Shown here: piece by piece, positions 55,485 through 62,906 of the stretch | Position numbering within the stretch: the stretch's first letter is position 1 | Layout of the letters: each line of letters starts with the position of its first letter | From: Paenibacillus agricola | Lineage (GTDB): Bacteria; Bacillota; Bacilli; Paenibacillales; NBRC-103111 | Direction of reading: 5' to 3' | DNA length: 64,000 nucleotides | Assembly: GCF_011440305.1 (NCBI RefSeq) | Contig: NZ_JAAOIW010000003.1 | Coordinates: 363,478 to 427,477, forward strand | Translations under genes and position numbers: made by a program | Notes under the pieces: model-generated | What the model was told of the DNA's origin: nothing | Seen by the model: only the letters and a program-made list of their open reading frames with translations | Database searches by the model: none

Positions 55485-56696
55485 ATGCAGCATATCGCTA
55501 TCGGAGAACGGATCAATAGCCGTAAACATAAGGAAATTTACGAATTAATACGTCGGCATCCGTTAATTTCCAAAATTGATTTATTGGAACAAAGCCAAAT
55601 GACAGGCAGCACATTGACTCGTACTTTAGAGGAGCTTGTCGGCCAGGGCTGGCTGCTGGAGGCTGGGCTTGGAGAATCCACTGGGGGGCGCAGACCGATC
55701 CTGTACCAAATCAACCCAACCGCAGGTTATGTGTTTGGCCTCGATATTTCCAGGATGATGTCCAAGCTGATTTTATGCGACCTGCATATGAACAGGCTGG
55801 ATAGCTCCAGTTGGTTGATGGACGCTACGATGACACCAGCGAAGCTCTTAGATGAAATCGCTGTTACGGTTTCAAGTATGCTGAATAAACACGCCATAGC
55901 CTTCGATTCCGTATTAGGCATGGGTATTGGTGCCGTTGGTCCGTTAGACCGGTTATCAGGTACTATTCTCGAACCGTTATATTTTCAAGCGTCGGGCTGG
56001 CGAGATGTGAACGTGATGGTTTATTTGCAGGAGAAGCTGGGCTTCCCTATCCAGTTGGATAATGGCGCTAATATGGCAATTATTGGCGAATCCTGGTCCG
56101 ATCGTAATCGGGACTACCAGCACCTGCTTTATGTCCATCTTGGTGTCGGGATCCGTTCCTCCATGATGTCCAACGGCAAGGTTGTATACGGGGCTGTGGA
56201 TATGGAAGGCTCCATCGGGCAAATGATTATTCAAACCGATGGTCCAAGGTTAGGCGATCATGGCAATTACGGCGCCCTTGAAACGTTTGCCTCTATCCAT
56301 GCCATTGAGCAGCAGGCACAATCCCGCTTAAAGCAAGGGCGCGAAAGCTCGCTGCGTTCTCAAGAGGTTTCGCCTGAAAACATTAATTTCACCCATCTGG
56401 TGCAGGCGCTACAGATCCAGGACCCTCTGACCGTAGAAATATTTTCGCAGGCGGCGACTTATTTTGGCATCGGGCTCTCCAATTTGCTGAATATTTTGCA
56501 CCCTGAAAAGGTCATTCTTGGCGGCTCCTTGATCAACTGCCATCCGAGCTTTTTCCACATGGCCACTAGAGTTGCGATTCGTAATACCTACCATTATCCA
56601 ACCTACCAGGTTGTTTTTAGCCAGGGGCATTTGGGCGAGGAGGCTCTTGTAACAGGGGCAGCTATTTCCGTGATTAACCAGCTAACCGAAGGTTGA
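55485..56696 (+). CDS. ROK-family protein (NagC/XylR type) lacking the zinc cysteines
   Basis: 403 residues. N-terminal winged helix (about 10-75, LISKIDLLEQSQMTGSTLTRTLEELVGQGWL) followed by the sugar-kinase-like ROK fold (GYVFGLDIS, GMGIGAVGPLD, LDNGANMAIIGESW). The usual ROK zinc motif CxCGxxGCxE is replaced by LGDHGNYGALE (no Cys), and the conserved GxGIGxG loop reads GVGIRSSMM. This suggests a transcription factor that does not phosphorylate sugar and may not bind zinc. GATGGGGAG precedes the start. Its targets may be the downstream formylglycine-generating enzyme and antiporter genes. Confidence 0.88.
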   Translation: MQHIAIGERINSRKHKEIYELIRRHPLISKIDLLEQSQMTGSTLTRTLEELVGQGWLLEAGLGESTGGRRPILYQINPTAGYVFGLDISRMMSKLILCDLHMNRLDSSSWLMDATMTPAKLLDEIAVTVSSMLNKHAIAFDSVLGMGIGAVGPLDRLSGTILEPLYFQASGWRDVNVMVYLQEKLGFPIQLDNGANMAIIGESWSDRNRDYQHLLYVHLGVGIRSSMMSNGKVVYGAVDMEGSIGQMIIQTDGPRLGDHGNYGALETFASIHAIEQQAQSRLKQGRESSLRSQEVSPENINFTHLVQALQIQDPLTVEIFSQAATYFGIGLSNLLNILHPEKVILGGSLINCHPSFFHMATRVAIRNTYHYPTYQVVFSQGHLGEEALVTGAAISVINQLTEG

Positions 56697-56697
56697 A

Positions 56698-56794
56698 AAA
56701 CTCTAAGGCTTATGCTTACGATGCCAGTTTTGCTACCAAAACTCTAAAGCTTATGCTTACGATGCCAGTTTTGCTACGCAAAACTCTAAGGAGA
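56698..56794 (+). repeat. Tandem hairpin repeats before the formylglycine-generating enzyme gene
   Basis: Two copies of a 40-42-base unit (56698-56737 and 56738-56779) and a partial third that ends in AAGGAG, the ribosome site of the next gene. Each contains TTATGCTTACGATGCC and AGTTTTGC, which can pair with the following GCAAAACT. Same family as the repeats before lonB (34 of 44 bases). Confidence 0.85.
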
Positions 56795-56804
56795 AGATCA
56801 TCAT

Positions 56805-57836
56805 ATGAATGAACCGTCCATATCTTCCTGCTGCTCAGCAGGTCGAGCAGAGCAGGAACCAAAAGCCCCTAACCTCCTTGCAGGAAGCACTAGTGAGGCT
56901 GGAACAATCGAACCTGTACAGGGACAATCCAGAGGCAGCTATGACGCTATGGTTCTTTTGCCCGGTGGCGAATTCCTGATGGGCACAGACGACAAAGAAG
57001 GCTTCCCTGCCGATGGCGAGGGACCCGTTCGTGCTGTTACGATCCGCCCCTTTTATATCGATCCGTATGCCGTCACGAATGCGGAATTTGCCGAATTCGT
57101 CCGCTCTACCGGTTACAGGACTGAAGCTGAGACCTTTGGCTGGTCCTTCGTCTTTCATTTGTTCGTTTCTCCTGAAACAGCTGCCAAAGTTAAGCATGTG
57201 GTCCAGCAAACACCTTGGTGGTGGAATGTGGAGGGTGCCGACTGGGCACATCCTGAGGGACCCGATTCTTCGATCGAGACTCGCTTCGACCATCCAGTGA
57301 TTCATATTTCATGGAATGATGCTGTTGCTTATTGCAGGTGGGCCCGCAAACGGCTACCTACTGAAGCAGAATGGGAATATGCAGCCCGCGGTGGGCTGAC
57401 CCAGAAGCGTTATCCTTGGGGCGATCTGTTGAAGCCTGACAGCGAGCATCTTTGCAACATCTGGCAGGGCAAATTCCCGGACAAAAATAATTGTAGTGAT
57501 GGATATGCAGGAACCGCTCCCGTCCATGCCTTTAAACCTAATGGCTACGGTCTGTATAACGTCTCAGGTAACGTGTGGGAATGGTGTGGCGATTGGTTTA
57601 GCCCAGACTGGCATATGAACGCGAAAGCTACAAAGACGAATCCTAAAGGCCCTCAGGAGGGCACACGCCGCGTTATGCGGGGGGGCTCCTATCTATGCCA
57701 CAAATCCTACTGCAACCGCTACCGGGTAGCTGCACGTAGCTCTAATACACCCGATAGCTCAAGCGGCAATATGGGCTTTCGCTGCGTTGCTGATCCAAAA
57801 ATAGAATCCGACAGCTCGAGTACAAGCAAACGATAA
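56805..57836 (+). CDS. Formylglycine-generating enzyme
   Basis: 343-residue FGE-sulfatase-fold protein (MVLLPGGEFLMGTDD, RLPTEAEWEYAARGG, GNVWEWCGDWF). The two catalytic, copper-binding cysteines of true aerobic FGEs are present in GGSYLCHKSYCNRYRVAAR, so it should oxidise the Cys of a CxPxR motif in sulfatases to formylglycine, rather than being a generic SUMF-domain protein. The N-terminal 45 residues are extra and contain SSCCSAG. No sulfatase gene is in the window. AAGGAG lies about 14 bases before the ATG within the repeat. Confidence 0.93.
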   Translation: MNEPSISSCCSAGRAEQEPKAPNLLAGSTSEAGTIEPVQGQSRGSYDAMVLLPGGEFLMGTDDKEGFPADGEGPVRAVTIRPFYIDPYAVTNAEFAEFVRSTGYRTEAETFGWSFVFHLFVSPETAAKVKHVVQQTPWWWNVEGADWAHPEGPDSSIETRFDHPVIHISWNDAVAYCRWARKRLPTEAEWEYAARGGLTQKRYPWGDLLKPDSEHLCNIWQGKFPDKNNCSDGYAGTAPVHAFKPNGYGLYNVSGNVWEWCGDWFSPDWHMNAKATKTNPKGPQEGTRRVMRGGSYLCHKSYCNRYRVAARSSNTPDSSSGNMGFRCVADPKIESDSSSTSKR

Positions 57837-57893
57837 AAGATGATTAATTAATTAAGAATGGGGATATATAGATAACAGGAGGGATTTCAATAT

Positions 57894-59924
57894 ATGGAAC
57901 TTTTTCTTGTTATTTTGCTTCTTCTTGCCCTAATAGGCTTATCCACCATTCTAAATCGGTTTCTTCCCTTCATCCCTATCCCCTTATTTCAAGTCCTATT
58001 GGGCGTTCTGGTTGCCATAATTCCGTGGGGCGTTCATATTCCGCTTAGCCCTGAGCTGTTTTTCGTCTTGTTCGTTGCTCCGTTATTGTTCAACGACGGG
58101 AGGCGAATACCTCGGGAGGAGCTTTGGAATTTGCGTGCCCCGATCCTGCTCTTATCATTGGGGCTTGTATTTGCGACGGTGGTAGTGGTCGGTTACGTCA
58201 TTCACTGGCTCATTCCGGCGATCCCGCTATCTGCCGCTTTTGCGCTCGCAGCCATCATATCTCCAACCGATGCGGTTGCCGTAGGCGCCTTGTCTGGCAA
58301 AATCAAAATGCCGCGAGACATTACACGCCTCCTCGAGGGCGAGGCCTTGTTGAATGACGCCTCCGGCCTGGTTGCCTTTAAATTTGCAGTGGCCGCCACG
58401 GTTAGCGGCATCTTTTCATTCCCGGAAGCAGCAGCCAGCTTCTTGCTTATTTCCATTGGCGGGTTACTCGTCGGCTGCTTGGTTTCGATCCTGGTCATTC
58501 GGCTTCATGTGCTTATTCGCCATCTAGGGATGGAGGATGCCACGCTCCATATGCTGATCCAGATTTTAACGCCGTTCCTTATTTTTCTGGCAGCCGAGGA
58601 ATTACACTTGTCAGGTATTCTAGCCGTTGTCGCAGGCGGAATTACTCATGCTATTGAGCGGGACCGCTCAGAGTCGACACTAATGGAATTGAAAATTGTC
58701 TCCGCCAGCACATGGACGATGATCCTGTTTATTTTGAATGGACTGGTGTTTCTCATCCTTGGCCTGCAGATTCCCAATGTTACAGAGGTAGTCGTAAATG
58801 ATGCTTCGGTCAGCAACCTTCAAATGGTCGGCTTTATTGTGTTGATTTCCATTACCTTGATTCTGCTGAGATTCCTTTGGGTCTACTTATTCTGGAGTGC
58901 GGAATGGACATTTAGCAATAAAAAGCAAGTGGGCAAGCCACGACTTCGCTCCACGCTGCTTATAGCGCTCTCGGGAGTAAGGGGGACGATCACCTTGGCC
59001 GCGGCATTTTCGATTCCTCTGGCGGTGCAGGATGGCAGCCCTTTTCCGGAACGGGATGTCATCATCTTTTTGGCTGCAGGCGTAATCTTATTTACACTTA
59101 TTATCGCTAGCGTGATGCTTCCTCTGCTTTCGGGCAAGCCCGACGCTAATAAAGCCAAGGATGAGGCTAAAATCGAGCAGGATGCGAAGGTCCGGCTATT
59201 GGAGGCCAGTATTGCCACTATCCAAAAGGATAGTACCGAGGAAAACCGAGCTGCAGCCTTATCGCTAATTTCAGACTATAACAAGCATATCCAGCAAATT
59301 CGCAGTGAAGGGATCAGCAGCCAAATCCAGTTCCGTAAAATGGAGCGCGACCTGCGTATCCTGGCCTTTGAAGCAGAACGTGAGGAAGTGAAACGCCAGG
59401 TAGACGGAGGAAAGCTTAGCCAGGAAGCGGCTTATAAATTTATCCGTATCTTAAACCGTTCGGAAATGATTGTGACTCGACGCCTTCGGTACATCCTCAC
59501 GTTATTGCTTTTCACGATAAGGCGGATCGCTTGGAAAATGCTGAAAAACCGCAATCAACGACCTGGAGCCTTTCCTTCTCATCAATTCGAGAGTATCCAG
59601 GCTGCCAAAATCCAGAGCTCTCAAGCCGCTATTGAAGCTATCCAAAACCATATGGACACCATCAACAAGGAGGCCGCCCAAGAAGTGATCTCCGATTATA
59701 ACAAAACAATTCAAAAATTAAAAAATGGCTTTAATCAAACGGGCACACACAAGGATTTTAGAAAGCATAAAAAAGAGCTGCAATATAAAGCGCTCCAAAT
59801 AAAACGAAATATGATTCAAAGCCAATTCCAAAATGGAGAAATCAATCGCGCCCTCGCGCATCATTTACGGCAATTCGTCAGCTATTTAGAGGTTGCCATT
59901 CTGGTGGATGAGGAACTGGTGTGA
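57894..59924 (+). CDS. CPA1-family Na+/H+ antiporter with duplicated cytoplasmic tail
   Basis: 676 residues. Residues 1 to about 415 are a 12-helix monovalent cation/proton antiporter with SPTDAVAVGALSGKIKMP and the EGEALLNDASGLVAF motif, whose ND pair marks electroneutral exchange, and SGVRGTITLAAAFSIPL. The long cytoplasmic tail holds two similar helical modules, about 431-525 and 570-672 (shared patterns A-I-IQ, ISDYNK-IQ, FRK, R-ILxxxE). Follows the FGE gene by 57 bases with GGAGG upstream; probably the last gene of the ROK-FGE-antiporter set. Confidence 0.93.
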   Translation: MELFLVILLLLALIGLSTILNRFLPFIPIPLFQVLLGVLVAIIPWGVHIPLSPELFFVLFVAPLLFNDGRRIPREELWNLRAPILLLSLGLVFATVVVVGYVIHWLIPAIPLSAAFALAAIISPTDAVAVGALSGKIKMPRDITRLLEGEALLNDASGLVAFKFAVAATVSGIFSFPEAAASFLLISIGGLLVGCLVSILVIRLHVLIRHLGMEDATLHMLIQILTPFLIFLAAEELHLSGILAVVAGGITHAIERDRSESTLMELKIVSASTWTMILFILNGLVFLILGLQIPNVTEVVVNDASVSNLQMVGFIVLISITLILLRFLWVYLFWSAEWTFSNKKQVGKPRLRSTLLIALSGVRGTITLAAAFSIPLAVQDGSPFPERDVIIFLAAGVILFTLIIASVMLPLLSGKPDANKAKDEAKIEQDAKVRLLEASIATIQKDSTEENRAAALSLISDYNKHIQQIRSEGISSQIQFRKMERDLRILAFEAEREEVKRQVDGGKLSQEAAYKFIRILNRSEMIVTRRLRYILTLLLFTIRRIAWKMLKNRNQRPGAFPSHQFESIQAAKIQSSQAAIEAIQNHMDTINKEAAQEVISDYNKTIQKLKNGFNQTGTHKDFRKHKKELQYKALQIKRNMIQSQFQNGEINRALAHHLRQFVSYLEVAILVDEELV

Positions 59925-59973
59925 GGGTGAGGTGAATAAACGTTTATTCATTGCATATGTGCGTTAGTAAAGA

Positions 59974-60020
59974 TAAAAGCCTTCAATTCCACTTATCGAA
60001 CTTGGAATTGAAGGCTTTTA
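59974..60020. terminator. Bidirectional intrinsic terminator
   Basis: TAAAAGCCTTCAATTCCA pairs with TGGAATTGAAGGCTTTTA around a short loop, a stem of about 17 pairs. Ends the antiporter unit and, from the other side, the DGQHR pair. Confidence 0.92.
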
Positions 60021-60131
60021 TGTTAGTTCACTTTATGACGTACCGCTAATCCTTGATATACGTTGCAGCCTTACATCATGGTAGCCGTCGACAAAAAGAT
60101 TGCCGTACCCATGTCCATGTAGCCACGAGCC

Positions 60132-61304
60132 CTAAGCCGTGGAAGCATCGTCTTCCACGATATCCGTAAGCAGCTCATCGAAAAATTGAACGAATTTGCT
60201 ATGCTTGCGCAGCGATTTTTCATGGATGAGATTCAGCTTGCCATTGTCCAGCGTACCGAAACGCTCAATAAGCTCCTCATTGCCTTGCGACCAATCAAAG
60301 CCTTCAAATATACGCAGACAAGATGTCCAGTTCTTCACATATTTGCCGTCTTGGAATAAATGGCCGTTAGCAAACAAGGCTATACTTTCCTGCATCGCAC
60401 GGCTAGAGGAGCTATATTGCGGCAGCCCCGGCTGCTCCGGCATCAAAGGCAACAGCTTAGAATAGAACTGGTGCATAATCTCGATATACGTCGAAGGGTC
60501 TTGGCGAATTTTACGGGCAAGCTCGTAAGAAGGTTGCATTTTGCCGGTCAACAGCATGGTTGCGGTAGAATACAGCCAGCTGAACGAAGTGAAATTTTTG
60601 TTATAGGAGGTCAAATTAGCCCTGCGCTCAACGCCCGCACCCTTCAGGAACACGTTGTGATCAACAACCTGTTGGATAACGAGGTTCAAAGGATCGATGC
60701 TATCGAAGGAATGACCCAGCTCTTTGCTTACCAGTTGGACCTTCGAGTTAATATCACCGAACAGCTGCTTTTCTTCTTCCTCACTAAGCCCAATATAGAT
60801 TTGTACAGCCAGCTCGCTTTCCATCAGTTCCAGGCGCCGGCGCTCGATTTGCTCAACCATCCCTTGCTGCTGCTCGACTGCTGAGGAGACCTCCTCATTC
60901 TCGGGATTACGGCGTTGTTTAATGCGAAGCGCAGCAATCTTTCTTTCATGGCTGCGCACTTCCTTGATCAACTGCTCGTTCACATAACCTAAGGCAAGGA
61001 TGCGATGCTGCCCATCCAAGATGCTCAGCTTGGAGCCAGGACGCAAATAAAGACCATTGTCCATTTTAGCCAATGAGCTGACTTCCCGCAAAGACAAAGT
61101 TACAGGTCCGAAAAAGACGCGGTCCAAATCTCTTTCCTGCAAATAATTCGATATTTTACGGCGTTGTCCGTTACTCAATTTGCGCTGGACCATCGGGTCA
61201 ATCGAAGTGTAATTCAATATATCTTGCACTTGTATGGCAACCGTGGCCAAACCAAAATGGTCACAAAACGGGAAAATCGCCATGTTTAAGCAAAGTCCAT
61301 CCAT
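60132..61304 (-). CDS. DGQHR-domain (DndB-like) protein, second gene of pair
   Basis: 390 residues. The DGQHR signature is LSILDGQHRILALG at 93-106, and the companion motif EEEEKQLFGDINSKVQLVS near 175-193. An extra charged coiled coil (about 115-160) lies between them. DGQHR proteins include DndB, the regulator of DNA phosphorothioation operons, and ParB/Srx-like-fold relatives. The ATG overlaps the upstream TAA by one base (TAATG) with GGAGG upstream, so translation is coupled. No dndACDE genes are visible. Confidence 0.85.
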   Translation of the reverse strand: MDGLCLNMAIFPFCDHFGLATVAIQVQDILNYTSIDPMVQRKLSNGQRRKISNYLQERDLDRVFFGPVTLSLREVSSLAKMDNGLYLRPGSKLSILDGQHRILALGYVNEQLIKEVRSHERKIAALRIKQRRNPENEEVSSAVEQQQGMVEQIERRRLELMESELAVQIYIGLSEEEEKQLFGDINSKVQLVSKELGHSFDSIDPLNLVIQQVVDHNVFLKGAGVERRANLTSYNKNFTSFSWLYSTATMLLTGKMQPSYELARKIRQDPSTYIEIMHQFYSKLLPLMPEQPGLPQYSSSSRAMQESIALFANGHLFQDGKYVKNWTSCLRIFEGFDWSQGNEELIERFGTLDNGKLNLIHEKSLRKHSKFVQFFDELLTDIVEDDASTA

Positions 61305-62485
61305 TAAATTGCATCCTCCTTAGATTTTTCGTCAGTAGGCGGGAAAGCTTTTTCCATAAGCTCATCCTCGCGTATCAAAAACAGGTTGTGCTCCTGATAA
61401 AAGTCCTTAATGTACTGGTAAGCCTTCATAATCCGCGAACGTCTTGGCAAACGGTCCTTCTCATCACCGACGAAAATGGCATTCCAATCGATATGCGGCA
61501 ATATTTTCATCGCGTATTCTAATGCATAACGGTTAAAGCTTCCTGTCTTCGTCGCTTCCCCATGGAATACCATCGCCATCGCGATTTGCATATTTTCCGT
61601 CCAGCATAGCTCACCCCGCTGAGGCTCTGGCAAATAACGAAGCATCGTATCAAAATAAAACGAAGCTAGCTTTTGTAAATCATCAACATCTTTCTCCTGA
61701 AAATAGTAACCGTTATTGCGCGCTGCCGATTTCAAACGCCCCTCGAACAAACCAACTAAAATTTCTACCAGCAAATGATAGGAGAATAAAAACTCCGGTC
61801 CTTTACCACGTTCCGTAAACATATCAACCGAGATTTGCTTCATAGCAGGCGCAGTTTCGGCAATTTGCGTAGCCAGTACATGATAAAACCTTCTTTGTTC
61901 CCGCAAGACAGCCAAATTGCCGCCGATTTTTCGCGGAAGCTTGTTGATGTCAGAGAAAAGCTGGCGCTCCTGACGTGCGTTAATGTCGAGATAAATCATA
62001 GTAGACATCGGGAACATATATAGCTTGCTTAGCTTATCGGATATTTCTTCCATCCGGTCATATTCTCGGCGATCTTTGGCACGTGTCATATTGCTTTGTA
62101 ACGTTTCCATCAAACGGCGGAATGCTACCAATCTGTGCTGCCCATCCACGACATAAAGCTTTTCAATGGCCTGGAGCCTGTAAACCTTATTCTCAGCATC
62201 ATATTCTCCAGCTCCTCTAGCTGAAAGGATGATCCCCGGAAAATAAATGCCTTGTTGATGCTCCAAATAAAGCATAATGTAATCGATAAGTTTGGATAGA
62301 TTTTGAGGTACAAGTGAGCGCTGCACTTCCAAATCCACTTCATAAATGGAAAACAGCTTGCTCATTGGTAAAGTCGTGGTGAGGGTCATTTGACCAAATG
62401 TCCTCGATGCTATACCCGGTAATTCGATATACGAGGAAGTTTTTTGCCCTGCCAAAAGCTCAGACAGAGATGAAATCGTGTCCAT
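61304..62485 (-). CDS. DGQHR-domain (DndB-like) protein, first gene of pair
   Basis: 393 residues from the ATG at 62485 (MDTISSLSELLAGQKTSSYIELPG), with AAGGAGG 8 bases upstream; a longer frame has no ribosome site. Signature LYVVDGQHRLVAFRRL at about 110-125 and the companion ARQERQLFSDINKLPRKIGG. Same architecture as its downstream neighbour, including a charged insertion (TRAKDRREYDRMEEISDKLSKL), so the two look like diverged paralogues that may form a hetero-complex. A TATAAT at about 62560-62555 on the minus strand could be its -10. Confidence 0.87.
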   Translation of the reverse strand: MDTISSLSELLAGQKTSSYIELPGIASRTFGQMTLTTTLPMSKLFSIYEVDLEVQRSLVPQNLSKLIDYIMLYLEHQQGIYFPGIILSARGAGEYDAENKVYRLQAIEKLYVVDGQHRLVAFRRLMETLQSNMTRAKDRREYDRMEEISDKLSKLYMFPMSTMIYLDINARQERQLFSDINKLPRKIGGNLAVLREQRRFYHVLATQIAETAPAMKQISVDMFTERGKGPEFLFSYHLLVEILVGLFEGRLKSAARNNGYYFQEKDVDDLQKLASFYFDTMLRYLPEPQRGELCWTENMQIAMAMVFHGEATKTGSFNRYALEYAMKILPHIDWNAIFVGDEKDRLPRRSRIMKAYQYIKDFYQEHNLFLIREDELMEKAFPPTDEKSKEDAI

Positions 62486-62772
62486 TCTTAATTGCCTCCT
62501 TATAGTTAACCAAATTATTGTTGTAAGTATTTTACTATAAATAACGAGATATAGGTACATTATACACTGAAAAATCATCAAACATTCAAGTTTAAAGAGA
62601 AATCACAACAAATTCCTTATGTTTTCCGGAAAAATCGGACTAAACAGATCAGATCTGCTCCGTTTGGCGACAATTTACTAATCATATAGAGAAAATTATT
62701 GAAACAGATAAGCTTATCTACATAAATTATCCAACGGTCAATAAAATATCACTTAACCACTAACCATACAAC

Positions 62773-62805
62773 GAAAAACAGCCTACCTTATCAGGCAGTC
62801 TGTTT
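62773..62805 (-). terminator. Intrinsic terminator after the repetitive coiled-coil gene
   Basis: Minus strand AAACAG-CTGCCT arm (62805-62793) pairs with AGGTAGGCTGTTT (62788-62776), ending in TTTTT. The other parts of 62486-62906 are AT-rich and hold no gene that I can see. Confidence 0.75.
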
Positions 62806-62906
62806 GGAAAGCCATTTGAACTTATTTGCTCTTCTGAAAGCTATCATCGGATTATTAGATATTGAAAAATTCGATTCGTGACATCATATGTTCAATCGTA
62901 AAATAG

